Shown here one piece after another: positions 57,139-64,000 of a stretch of DNA of 64,000 nucleotides. Numbering within the stretch: the first letter of the stretch is position 1; each line of letters opens with the position of its first letter. The notes below the pieces were generated by a model. The model made no database searches. It was not told the origin of the DNA and saw only the letters and a program-made list of their open reading frames with translations. The position numbers and the translations under genes are program-made. Source of the DNA: CAJCJE01 sp035948315 (GTDB taxonomy: Bacteria > Actinomycetota > Actinomycetes > Mycobacteriales > Pseudonocardiaceae); contig DASZJG010000094.1 of NCBI GenBank assembly GCA_035948315.1, positions 1 through 64,000 of the forward strand, read 5' to 3'.

Positions 57139-58521
57139 GTGGACGAGTCGACGTCCGAAGGCGTTGCGGGGCACGCCGAACAGGACGCCGAACAGGCAGC
57201 AACACCAGACCCGGCCACCCCGCCGGACGCCTCAACGCCCGAACCCGAACCGCCGCGCGCTGCCCCCATGGTCATCCCGGGCCGGCAGCGGCGCAGGCGC
57301 AGGCCCTGGGTGATCACCGGCCGGGTCGCCATCGGCCTGGTCTCCGCGATCGCGCTCGTGGCCAGCGGCGTGGCGTGGTACGGCGTGCGAGCGTTGCAGC
57401 ACAACACGAACACCACGCCCGTACTGTCCGAATTGAACAGTCAGCCGAACCAGCCGCCCGCCGACGACGGCGCGACCGACATCCTGTTGGTCGGCGACGA
57501 CTCGCGCACCGACGCGCAGGGCCACCCGCTCCCGACCAGCGTGCTCACCAAGCTGCGTACGCAGTTCGACGCGGGCGTGAACACGGACACGATCATCGTG
57601 CTGCGGATTCCGAAGAATGGCGGCAAGGCGTACGCGGTGTCCATCCCGCGCGACACGTACGTGCCGATTCCCGGCTGGCACCAGGACAAGATCAACGGCG
57701 CCTACGGCATCATCCAGGCGTTGACCGCGCAGCAGTTGCAGGATTCCGGCGACAAGGACCGGGCCGACATCCAGCAGAAGGCGCAGCAGGCCGGACAACT
57801 CGCGCTGATCGAGTCGGTGCAGAGCCTCACCGGCATTCACATCGACCACTACGCCGAGGTCAACCTGTACGGGTTCTACCTGCTCAGTCAGGCCATCGGC
57901 GGCGTCGACGTGTGTCTGAGGCACGCGACCTCGGACAAGAACTCCGGCGCGAACTTCAAGGCGGGCGCCCAGACCGTCTCCGGCGCGGACGCGCTGTCGT
58001 TCGTGCGGCAGCGGGACAACCTGCCCAACGGCGACATCGACCGTATCGTTCGGCAGCAGGTCTTCCTCGCCTCGGCTGCCAAGAAGCTCCTCTCCGCCGG
58101 CACGCTGACCAACCCCGCCGCGCTGAGCGGTCTGGCCACGGCCGTGCACCAATCCCTGACCACCGACCCCGGTCTGGACATCGTCACGTTCGCGCAGCAG
58201 GCGCAGAGCCTCGCCAGCGGCAACGTCGAGTTCGTGACCATCCCGGTGGTCAACGACAACGCCCGCAGCCCGAGCGGCCAGAGCATCGTCCAAGTGGACG
58301 TGACCGCGGTGCACCAGTTCGTGGCCAACCTGATCGCCAGCATCCCGCCACCCCCCACCACGACCACCGCACCGCCCACGACCACCACCCCGGCCAGGGC
58401 GACGACCACGACACCCCCGCCGACCACGACAATCACCACCACGACGACCACGCCCCCACCCCCGCCGACCAACGAGCCGACCCCACCGGTCAGCATCAAC
58501 GGTGTCCCGTGCGTCGACTGA
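57139..58521 (+). CDS. LytR-CpsA-Psr ligase 2
   Basis: This is a second LCP protein, a paralogue of the first, 86 bases downstream. It has a longer cytoplasmic Pro/Glu-rich N-terminus, a TM (VAIGLVSAIALVASGVAWYG), and the LCP motifs DILLVGDDSRTDA, AYAVSIPRDTYV, VNLYGFYLLSQAIGGVDV and RQRDNLPNGDIDRIVRQQVF. A long Thr/Pro-rich tail (TTTTAPPTTTTPA) ends in the same NGVPCVD pattern. The GTG start 57139 follows GGGAGGG. The tandem duplication gives the cell two LCP enzymes of possibly different substrate preference. Confidence 0.92.
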   Translation: MDESTSEGVAGHAEQDAEQAATPDPATPPDASTPEPEPPRAAPMVIPGRQRRRRRPWVITGRVAIGLVSAIALVASGVAWYGVRALQHNTNTTPVLSELNSQPNQPPADDGATDILLVGDDSRTDAQGHPLPTSVLTKLRTQFDAGVNTDTIIVLRIPKNGGKAYAVSIPRDTYVPIPGWHQDKINGAYGIIQALTAQQLQDSGDKDRADIQQKAQQAGQLALIESVQSLTGIHIDHYAEVNLYGFYLLSQAIGGVDVCLRHATSDKNSGANFKAGAQTVSGADALSFVRQRDNLPNGDIDRIVRQQVFLASAAKKLLSAGTLTNPAALSGLATAVHQSLTTDPGLDIVTFAQQAQSLASGNVEFVTIPVVNDNARSPSGQSIVQVDVTAVHQFVANLIASIPPPPTTTTAPPTTTTPARATTTTPPPTTTITTTTTTPPPPPTNEPTPPVSINGVPCVD

Positions 58522-58540
58522 GGCCGTCCCGGAGGTTGGC

Positions 58541-59245
58541 ATGAGCGTCACCGAGAAGCTGTTCACGCCGCTGCTGCGCCGGCCGGCGAGCCCGCTGATC
58601 ACCTACTACGACGACGCGACCGGCGCACGCGTCGAGCTGTCCAGGGCCACCGCGGCGAACTGGGCCGCGAAGACCGCGAACTGGCTGCGCGAGGAATGGG
58701 ACATCGAGCCGGGCGCGGCGATCGGCGTCGCCCTGCCCGCGCACTGGCAGACCGTCGGCGTGCTGCTCGGCGCCTGGTGGGTCGGCGCACACGTCACCGA
58801 CCAACTCGCCGGCACAGAACTGGCCTTCGTCGGCCCGGACCACAACGGCGACACCGGCAGCGCCCAGACCGCCATCGTCGCCCTCGACCCGCTCGGCATG
58901 GGCCTACGCGACAAGCCGGCCGGCAAGCTCGACTACCTCAACGACAGCCGCATCTACGGCGACGCCTTCGACCCCTGGCAACCCGTCCCCGGCGACACTT
59001 CCGCGCTCGGAAACTCCACAGTGGACGAAGTAGTCGCGGCAGCGCGCGACCGCGCCAAGTCTCTCGACATCACCGACGGCGCCCGCGTGCTGTCCACACT
59101 AGACTGGACGATCCCGGACGGCGTCATCGACGGTCTGCTCACCGTGCTCGCGGTCGGCGGCTCACTCGTCCAGTGCGCCAACACCGACCCGGCCGACCTC
59201 GCCGACCGCCAGGCCACCGAGCGAGCCACGCTCACGCTCAATTGA
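58541..59245 (+). CDS. TIGR03089 family protein
   Basis: This 234-residue protein matches the actinobacterial TIGR03089 family, found beside LCP genes. Its N-terminus (MSVTEKLFTPLLRRPASPLITYYDDATGARVELS) and ANWLREEWDIEPGAAIGVALPAHWQTVGVLLGAWW recall the N-terminal part of acyl-adenylate enzymes, but the ATP-binding and ligase domains are missing. Its role is unknown. Its stop (59243-59245) is the first base-triplet of a 13-bp inverted repeat in front of fic. ATG 58541 follows GAGG. Confidence 0.88.
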   Translation: MSVTEKLFTPLLRRPASPLITYYDDATGARVELSRATAANWAAKTANWLREEWDIEPGAAIGVALPAHWQTVGVLLGAWWVGAHVTDQLAGTELAFVGPDHNGDTGSAQTAIVALDPLGMGLRDKPAGKLDYLNDSRIYGDAFDPWQPVPGDTSALGNSTVDEVVAAARDRAKSLDITDGARVLSTLDWTIPDGVIDGLLTVLAVGGSLVQCANTDPADLADRQATERATLTLN

Positions 59246-59278
59246 TAGATTGACGCAATCATCACGTCAATCTATCAT
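59243..59278 (+). promoter_or_regulatory. fic promoter and 13-bp palindromic operator
   Basis: Arms TGATAGATTGACG (59243-59255) and CGTCAATCTATCA (59265-59277) are perfect inverted repeats around a 9-base centre. TTGACG (59250-59255), a 17-base spacer, and TATCAT (59273-59278) give a consensus-like promoter inside it. The fic ATG begins 6 bases after the -10 box, so transcription should start at or next to the ATG and the mRNA be leaderless. The operator covers both boxes, so a bound dimer would block it. The left arm also contains the stop of the TIGR03089 gene. Confidence 0.8.
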
Positions 59279-59284
59279 TACGTC

Positions 59285-60421
59285 ATGCTCTATCCCACGC
59301 CCGCGCTGACAGCCGCTGACCAGCGGGTACTCGACGACATCGAGCGGATGCGCGAGGTACTTCGCCACCAGGTTGCCAACACCCCACGCAAGTGGACGGC
59401 AGATCTGCGGAAGTTCCTCACCGCCGACGCGGTCGCGGCGTCCAACTCGATCGAGGGTTTCAAGGTCTCCACGGTCGATGTCGAGGACCTGATCGCAGGT
59501 GAGAGCGATGTGGACGTCTCCGAGGAGAACCGCCAGGAGACGCTCGCGTACCAGCGCATGATGACCTACCTCCAGACCCTGCACGACGTGCCGGATTTCT
59601 GCTACAGCAAGGGTCAACTCAACGCCTTGCACTGGATGCTCCAGGGCCATCGGCACACCTCGCGCAAGCCGGCGGGCCAGTGGCGGCGCGGCCCCGTCTA
59701 CGTGACCGACGCGGGCGACCCCAGTGTTGCGGCCTACACCGCGCCCGACGCGGATGCGGTGCCGGGCCTGATGGCAGAACTCGTCGATTGGCTCAATGCC
59801 AAGGACGACACCCATCCGCTCATCCGCGCGGCCATGGCGCATCTGCACCTGGTGTCGATCCATCCCTGGCCGGACGGCAACGGGCGGATGTCGCGGTCGC
59901 TGCAGACGCTGTTGATCGCGCGGGAGGGCGTGCTCGCGCCAGAGTTCTCCTCGATCGAGGCGTGGCTCGGCCGATCGCGAAACACCTGGGAGTACTACCG
60001 CGAACTCGCCAGTCGCGGACGGACCTACGAGCCCGACCAGGATGTGTCGAGCTGGATTCGGTTCAATCTCAACGCATACCATCAACAGGCTCAGACCGTC
60101 CAAAAGCGACTTGACAGGTCCAGTGAGGTGTGGCGGGTCCTGGCCACGTTCGCCGAGAACAACGGTCTCGACGAACGCGTCGTGTCCGCGCTGCACGACG
60201 TGGCCATGGCCGGCCGGGTTCGGCGGTCGCGGTACGAGCAGGCCGAGGGTCTGAGCGTGCAGCAGGCGCAACGCGATCTGCGAGATCTGGTCACGGCGCG
60301 GATTCTGGAACCGGTCGGGCGGACACGGGCGCGCTACTACCTTGCCGGCGACCGTTTTCCCGAGCAGGCGAGCGAGATCGCCACCACGCCGATGACCTTG
60401 GTCGACCCGTATCGCGGCTAA
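59285..60421 (+). CDS. Fic family protein with winged helix domain
   Basis: Fic enzymes usually transfer AMP to a target hydroxyl. The active-site loop is HPWPDGNGRMSR (His193, Asp197, Arg201). An inhibitory motif of class II type lies near the N-terminus, SNSIEG (residues 53-58), whose Glu57 would block ATP gamma-phosphate binding. A C-terminal winged-helix-like part (about 280-365, LSVQQAQRDLRDLVTARIL) suggests DNA binding, fitting autoregulation at the palindrome just upstream. The 378 residues are normal. There is no ribosome binding site; the start is probably used in a leaderless mRNA. The target is unknown. Confidence 0.9.
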   Translation: MLYPTPALTAADQRVLDDIERMREVLRHQVANTPRKWTADLRKFLTADAVAASNSIEGFKVSTVDVEDLIAGESDVDVSEENRQETLAYQRMMTYLQTLHDVPDFCYSKGQLNALHWMLQGHRHTSRKPAGQWRRGPVYVTDAGDPSVAAYTAPDADAVPGLMAELVDWLNAKDDTHPLIRAAMAHLHLVSIHPWPDGNGRMSRSLQTLLIAREGVLAPEFSSIEAWLGRSRNTWEYYRELASRGRTYEPDQDVSSWIRFNLNAYHQQAQTVQKRLDRSSEVWRVLATFAENNGLDERVVSALHDVAMAGRVRRSRYEQAEGLSVQQAQRDLRDLVTARILEPVGRTRARYYLAGDRFPEQASEIATTPMTLVDPYRG

Positions 60422-60460
60422 TTCGGTTGCCGTTGTTGGGATCGCTCGTATGCTGCGGCC

Positions 60461-60793
60461 ATGTCGATCCGGTTGATCGTGCTCAATGGCGCGTCGAGCA
60501 GTGGGAAGTCGGGGCTGGCCCGGTGTTTGCAGGCGGTGCTGCCGCAGCCGTGGCTCACCTGCGGCGTGGACACGTTCATCCAGATGATGCCGGCGGCGAT
60601 GCAGGCCTCCGAGAGCGGCATCGAGGTCGCCGCGGACGGGACGGTCTCGGTGGCGGCCGTTCGGTGCCTGCGCGAGTGCGGCGGTGGTAGCCGGTTCCTG
60701 CCCCGCAACGGCAAGCACTGGCGGAACTGCCCGCGCTGCGGAGGGACGGGCCCGCGACGGCGACTCGGCCGCAGAGTCACGAACCGCTGGTGA
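60461..60793 (+). pseudogene. Chloramphenicol phosphotransferase-like fragment fused to zinc-ribbon tail
   Basis: The first about 64 residues (MSIRLIVLNGASSSGKSGLA, then VDTFIQMMPAAMQASESGIE) match the start of the chloramphenicol phosphotransferase-like kinase family, with its P-loop GASSSGKS. Instead of the remaining two thirds, the frame passes into RECGGGSRFLPRNGKHW and NCPRCGGTGPRRRLGRR. That is the C-terminal half of a small zinc-ribbon protein of a type carried by actinobacterial integrative elements. The kinase is therefore cut off after the nucleotide-binding start and is not expected to work. The junction lies near 60655-60670. Confidence 0.65.
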
Positions 60794-60821
60794 CCTCTGG
60801 GCTGCCCGCAGGCGCCCTACC

Positions 60822-61610
60822 TCATGCCCGCCCTGCGCGAAGGTTATTCGCGAGCACCCGGCACTCCGGGCAGTGGTTGTCGGGGAGCGAGTCTGCCCAC
60901 AGCCCGCTCGGGGCAGGGTCGAATTCGCCGTCCTCCCAGCCACACAGGATGCGGTGACCGTTCGGCACGAACGCATGGGCGCGACCCAGTTGGACTCGCC
61001 GACTACCGTCCGGGTCCCTGATGACCTCCCGAGCCGTGATCAGGTCGTGGTAAGTCGCCCCGGCCTCGATACATCCGCGGCGTTCGTCCCGTCGGATTTC
61101 CCACCGCTGCCACTCGGGAGTGCCGAGGATGGCCGGTCCGAACAGGACAGTCTGGACGTCATGGGTGATCCGCACGGCGATCTCGCGTTCGCCGGCGAGC
61201 ACATGCACGGCGTACTGGCTGACCAGGTTCTCGTCGGTGACTCCTCCGCAGCGGACGGTCAGGCGCTGGCCGTGCAGCGGGTTGTACGGGTCGGACGGCC
61301 GGAATGGGTAGGCCATCGGACAGTCCTGGAACGAGTCGACGAGGCGCAAGCTGTCTGGGTTTAACCAGTCTCCGACTGCGTCCTGAACGGCGAACGCGGT
61401 TAGGAGGGCACGTCGACCAGTGACCCGGGGTGGCGGCCAGTCGGGCGCGAGAATGTCCAGCGTGCTCTGCGGGCTGCGATTGAAACGGCGCAGGGCGGCG
61501 CTGAGGAAGTCGCCGATGGTGGTGCCCATCTCGGCGAGCTTCGTCTGGGCCTCGTCGTAGTCTCGAGCGTCCGCCGGGCGAAACGCTTTCGCGGGCTGCA
61601 TGTTATTCAC
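60822..61610 (-). CDS. Unrecognised accessory protein with CPEC tail
   Basis: This protein of about 262 residues has an N-terminal region FRPADARDYDEAQTKLAEMG and TTIGDFLSAALRRFNRSP that resembles the ribbon-helix-helix-type N-terminus of small proteins in actinobacterial integrative elements. A later region has SDPYNPLHGQRLTVRCGG, FGPAILGTPEWQRWEIRRDE and a C-terminal NHCPECRVLANNL. I cannot assign a function. GTG 61610 is preferred as start because a -10 box ends 7 bases before it; ATG 61601 is the alternative. It converges on the fused fragment upstream of it. Confidence 0.6.
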   Translation of the reverse strand: MNNMQPAKAFRPADARDYDEAQTKLAEMGTTIGDFLSAALRRFNRSPQSTLDILAPDWPPPRVTGRRALLTAFAVQDAVGDWLNPDSLRLVDSFQDCPMAYPFRPSDPYNPLHGQRLTVRCGGVTDENLVSQYAVHVLAGEREIAVRITHDVQTVLFGPAILGTPEWQRWEIRRDERRGCIEAGATYHDLITAREVIRDPDGSRRVQLGRAHAFVPNGHRILCGWEDGEFDPAPSGLWADSLPDNHCPECRVLANNLRAGRA

Positions 61611-61617
61611 AGGACCA

Positions 61618-61646
61618 ACCATAAACTAGATATCTACTTTTCGCAA
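61618..61646 (-). promoter_or_regulatory. Promoter of the 61610 gene, with nearby palindrome
   Basis: On the minus strand TTGCGA (61646-61641), 17 bases, TATGGT (61623-61618), then GTG at 61610. A 10-bp palindrome TAGATATCTA lies at 61627-61636, inside the spacer, and may be an operator. AT-rich context supports the call. Confidence 0.5.
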
Positions 61647-61792
61647 CAATGAGATAGCTGGTTAAATTGGCCTGCCTCCGCGTGGCTCCTGGTAACGCGG
61701 GCACCATGCCGCGCGAGATGACGGGCATGACCGAGCAGGGGCACGTCTGCGTCGGCCACATCGTCCGCGTCTGCGACCAGAAAGGCACCCGC

Positions 61793-62047
61793 ATGGCCGA
61801 ACCCGACTTCAATATCACTCATTACTTCAACGCTGGCAGCGTCCCCCACCTGGACAAACTCCAGTCCGACACCGCGCTCTTGCGGAGGATCGCGTACAGC
61901 ACCGACCAGGCCCGGTTGTACCTCGGCTGGCTGCTCGCAATCACCATGCTCGGCATCATTGCCGCGGTCTTCGTGGGTATCGTCCTGATCGCCCACTCTC
62001 CCAGCTCAACACCTGCCGCGTGCAACCCGTCCGTGTCCACCTGCTGA
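61793..62047 (+). CDS. Small single-pass membrane protein, 84 aa
   Basis: The protein begins MAEPDFNITHYFNAGSVPHL (ATG 61793 with AAAGG upstream) and has a helical stretch then one membrane segment (LYLGWLLAITMLGIIAAVFV). A short tail with two Cys (PAACNPSVSTC) follows. It is divergent from the preceding accessory gene. It is not a recognised family; small single-pass proteins like this are common in integrative elements of actinomycetes. The in-frame extension further upstream lacks a ribosome binding site. Confidence 0.6.
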   Translation: MAEPDFNITHYFNAGSVPHLDKLQSDTALLRRIAYSTDQARLYLGWLLAITMLGIIAAVFVGIVLIAHSPSSTPAACNPSVSTC

Positions 62048-62626
62048 CCCCGAGGTGATCGGCCGCCGATCACCTCCCCGAACTCCTGGCGAGCGCACAC
62101 CCGGTCACGCCCACGCCGCACGACGCGAGATCAGGGGCATGGCGACCCGTCGCAGCCGCCGTCCGACGCTGACCGGATCATCACTGCCCAACGCGACGAA
62201 GGCCGCAAGACGCGCACGCTCCTGGTCTGGATCTTCGTCGGGCTGCCGATGCTTGGCGTGGCCGTCTGGGGCATCGTCGCATTGGCGAACTCCGGCCCGG
62301 CGACGAGCAGGACCCCGGGCAGCATCGTCTCGTCGACCGTGGACGCCGGCCCGCTGGCGTCCACGTGTCAGCAGCTCAACGACGCCACGACGGCGCACAC
62401 CAGCTTTACGCGCCCATGCGAAGGCCTTCGCACCGTTCACCCCGACCACTCGAGCAGCACCCGAGATGCTGCCGCCCCGCCCATCGGAGCGCGGGGGCGT
62501 CGTGGTGGCGCGTTGCGCTGCCGGGCTGGCCGGCGGTGCGGCGGGTGCCGACACGGCAACTGACGGATGCCTTCCCAGTTCAAGACCTATGTAGACATCG
62601 AGCATGACCCTATGTAGGATCACGGC
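62048..62626. other. Degraded or non-coding segment before padR
   Basis: No intact gene is seen. A plus-strand frame without a start codon (about 62162-62563) encodes one hydrophobic segment (TLLVWIFVGLPMLGVAVWGI) and then low-quality sequence, so it looks like the remnant of another small membrane protein; a start at 62140 (ATG) is in a different frame, implying a frameshift. The final 50 bases hold the padR promoter. Confidence 0.4.
62592..62620 (+). promoter_or_regulatory. padR promoter with repeat operator
   Basis: TAGACA (62592-62597), 17 bases, TAGGAT (62615-62620), then ATG 6 bases later, so probably leaderless. The motif CTATGTAG occurs over both boxes (from 62588 and 62610), and ATGTAGACAT is an imperfect palindrome of the ATGT/ACAT type bound by PadR proteins, which suggests self-repression. 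Confidence 0.6.
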
Positions 62627-62971
62627 ATGGATGATGCGATCCGGATGACTGTGCCGGTCGCCCGGGTCTTGCGGGTGTTCCTCGACGACACCACAGTGCC
62701 CCGGTACGGCTTCGACCTCATGGACGTCACCGGCCTCGCTAGCGGCACCTTGTATCCGATCCTGGTGCGGCTGGAACGGGCCGGGTGGATCGTCGCCGCG
62801 AAAGAGGACATCGACCCCGTCGCCGAAGGCCGGCCCGCACGCAAAAACTTCACGCTGACCGGTGTCGGTGAGCGGAGCGCGCGGGAACAACTCGTTGCGT
62901 TGGCCACTGAGTTCGCTGCACCGAACGGCCACACGACCCGACAAGGTCGGCTACAAGGCGGTCTCACGTGA
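62627..62971 (+). CDS. PadR family transcriptional regulator
   Basis: This 114-residue winged-helix repressor has TVPRYGFDLMDVTGLASGTLYPILVRLERAGWI (helix-turn-helix with the family GTLYPxLxRLExxG) and GRPARKNFTLTGVGERSAREQL. It lacks the long C-terminal dimer helix of larger PadR proteins. It is translationally coupled to the next gene by a GTGA overlap, an arrangement common for padR with a membrane protein in actinobacteria. It has its own candidate promoter and operator. Confidence 0.92.
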   Translation: MDDAIRMTVPVARVLRVFLDDTTVPRYGFDLMDVTGLASGTLYPILVRLERAGWIVAAKEDIDPVAEGRPARKNFTLTGVGERSAREQLVALATEFAAPNGHTTRQGRLQGGLT

Positions 62972-63573
62972 TTGCGGACTGGTTGTGGAAGGCGATCCTG
63001 GTAGTCGCGGGTCTCGCCGGACTTGTCGCGCTGAGGGTGTTGACGAACCTTGCGACCAAGGAGGTCGAGGGCCGGCTGAACCAGCTCCCGTTTCTGATCT
63101 TGAGGATCGCCCGTTGGCGCCTGCCGGTCAGCCTGCGGGAGGAGCAGCACGACGAGTGGTGGGTACCGGACCTGCAGAAGCGTCTCACTCTCGAGGGAGA
63201 GCGGCCGATCACCCGACTGGTGAAGGGGACGAGGTTTGCTGCCGGTCTTGCTGTCGGCGCTGGGAGGACGGCGCGTGCGGCCGGGGTGCCGTCGTCGTGG
63301 CAACGTGCGTGGAATTGGCTTGCGCCAGCATCGAACGCGACCGCGATGGCGCGGTTGAGTTGGGCAATCGACGTGAGCGTCATTACTTCGGGCATGGCGA
63401 GTTTTGCGGCTGTAGTGTCGACCGTTGCGTACGGCACGATGCCTGTGGTTGAGGCGGTCTCGGCCAGCGTGGCAGTGGTGGCGATTGGCTTCGATACAGC
63501 GTTAAGCATCGTCCGCCGGCGGCGCATCCGTCAGTCAATACTTGAGCGCGGCGAAGGCGCGGACAGAATCTAG
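62968..63573 (+). CDS. Membrane protein encoded with PadR
   Basis: This 201-residue protein starts at GTG 62968 and has an N-terminal TM (WKAILVVAGLAGLVALRVL), a short middle with REEQHDEWWVPDLQKRL, and two C-terminal hydrophobic segments (SWAIDVSVITSGMASFAAVV, VVEAVSASVAVVAIGFDTAL). It matches membrane proteins that follow padR genes in actinobacteria, possibly the target of PadR control. Function unknown. Confidence 0.75.
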   Translation: MIADWLWKAILVVAGLAGLVALRVLTNLATKEVEGRLNQLPFLILRIARWRLPVSLREEQHDEWWVPDLQKRLTLEGERPITRLVKGTRFAAGLAVGAGRTARAAGVPSSWQRAWNWLAPASNATAMARLSWAIDVSVITSGMASFAAVVSTVAYGTMPVVEAVSASVAVVAIGFDTALSIVRRRRIRQSILERGEGADRI

Positions 63574-63628
63574 CGCCGATGCGGGACGCCGTGCTGGTGT
63601 CTCGCAACGGATCACCCCTTGGCAGCTA
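63574..63628. other. Short non-coding gap
   Basis: Nothing is recognised between the membrane protein stop and the small minus-strand frames; two converging transcripts meet here. Confidence 0.4.
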
Positions 63629-63858
63629 CTAGCTGTCGACCTCGGCACAGGCGTCGCGGTCAATCAGGGTCGATGCCTTCACGAGCGAAAGCTCGAACTC
63701 GCCAGGCCAGCGCTCGTAGACCGCGGTCTCACCGTCGGCGAGCACATGCCACTGGTCACCGGCGTCCGGGCGCCGAGCCTCCACGAGGTCCGGGCGAGCG
63801 CGTGGGAGGTCAGCTTCGCGTGGTACACCTCGGGCATGAGAAACCTACCGTCGGTCAT
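63629..63858 (-). pseudogene. Possible frameshifted small gene
   Basis: An ATG at 63858 gives MTDGRFLMPEVYHAKLTSH then loses a protein-like character, while a different frame from about 63784 to the stop at 63629 reads QWHVLADGETAVYERWP and ELSLVKASTLIDRDACAEVD. The two parts together look like one small protein of about 75 residues broken by a frameshift, or the downstream part alone is a 51-residue gene starting at GTG 63784. It follows the HNH gene by 18 bases. Confidence 0.4.
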
Positions 63859-63876
63859 CAGTCGCCCCTGTCCCGA

Positions 63877-64000
63877 TCATTCCGGCGGGAAGTAGCCGCC
63901 GTGGTCTGTTGCGCCTGCCCGACGTTCCTGCGGCCACGTGTTGCACCACAGGCATGACCACGCCAGATTGGTCGGATCGTTCGTGCCTCCCGTGAACCGG
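63877..64000 (-). CDS. HNH endonuclease, C-terminal part
   Basis: The visible 41 residues (RFTGGTNDPTNLAWSCLWCN, then ERRAGATDHGGYFPPE) match the C-terminal half of the HNH nuclease fold: the G-G-xNDPxNL turn, the second Cys pair WCN and downstream Asp-His. The gene continues past the right edge. Such free-standing HNH proteins are typical of mobile elements and phage packaging regions. Confidence 0.75.
   Translation of the reverse strand, partial: RFTGGTNDPTNLAWSCLWCNTWPQERRAGATDHGGYFPPE

Noticed and set aside
60461..60793. Functional chloramphenicol resistance gene
   Set aside because: Only the first third of the kinase is present; the remainder of the substrate and ATP-binding residues is missing.
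59221..64000. tRNA gene or attachment site next to the accessory region
   Set aside because: No cloverleaf sequence or flanking long direct repeat could be found by reading; the element border may lie outside the window.

Overview
This GC-rich window has the gene set and order of an actinobacterial chromosome. It carries mtrA-mtrB-lpqB, a WhiB regulator, F420 synthesis genes fbiA-fbiB, arabinogalactan-linker genes wbbL and rmlD, LytR-CpsA-Psr ligases, WXG100-like proteins, and Rv3235, DUF3499 and TIGR03089 family proteins. From memory, the order follows the Mycobacterium tuberculosis stretch Rv3235-Rv3268. Extra glycosyltransferases and a type VII-like gene pair make a Pseudonocardiaceae-like genus the best guess; the species cannot be told from the sequence alone.

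Layout. 1-2.0 kb: 5' part of dnaE (minus strand), interrupted by a complete 383-residue intein in the PHP domain. 2.2-7.4 kb: metabolic and small genes (P5C dehydrogenase, WS/DGAT acyltransferase, SPOUT methyltransferase, HAD). 7.5-15.2 kb: Rv3235-like gene, secA, two WXG100-like genes, hpf, comF. 15.2-22.8 kb: lpqB, mtrB, mtrA, tmk, a secreted low-complexity protein and ahcY, all on the minus strand. 23-25.7 kb: a large membrane-embedded alpha/beta hydrolase and a small hypothetical gene. 25.8-33.6 kb: glmL-like gene, dTDP-glucose dehydratase, CDF transporter, then the mannose operon manB-trm112-SIS-manA. 33.7-38.2 kb: a small predicted metallopeptidase, a 1172-residue GT2 membrane glycosyltransferase and whiB2. 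38.5-43.9 kb: site-2 protease, fbiA-fbiB-NUDIX, Uma2, AlkA-like glycosylase. 43.9-59.2 kb: envelope sugar block with a sugar-nucleotide pyrophosphorylase, wbbL, five further glycosyltransferases, rmlD, two LCP genes and a TIGR03089 gene. A hicAB toxin-antitoxin pair sits inside this block.

59.2-64 kb is accessory: an autoregulated-looking fic gene, a chloramphenicol-phosphotransferase fragment fused to a zinc-ribbon tail, small genes of the kind carried by integrative elements, a padR-membrane protein pair and an HNH nuclease fragment at the edge. The core genes make and attach envelope sugars (GDP-mannose, dTDP-rhamnose, linker, LCP ligation) and couple them to MtrAB signalling and secretion. 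Several accessory genes (fic, padR, hicA, the gene at 61610) share one promoter layout in which the -10 box ends about 6-7 bases before the start codon, suggesting leaderless mRNAs.
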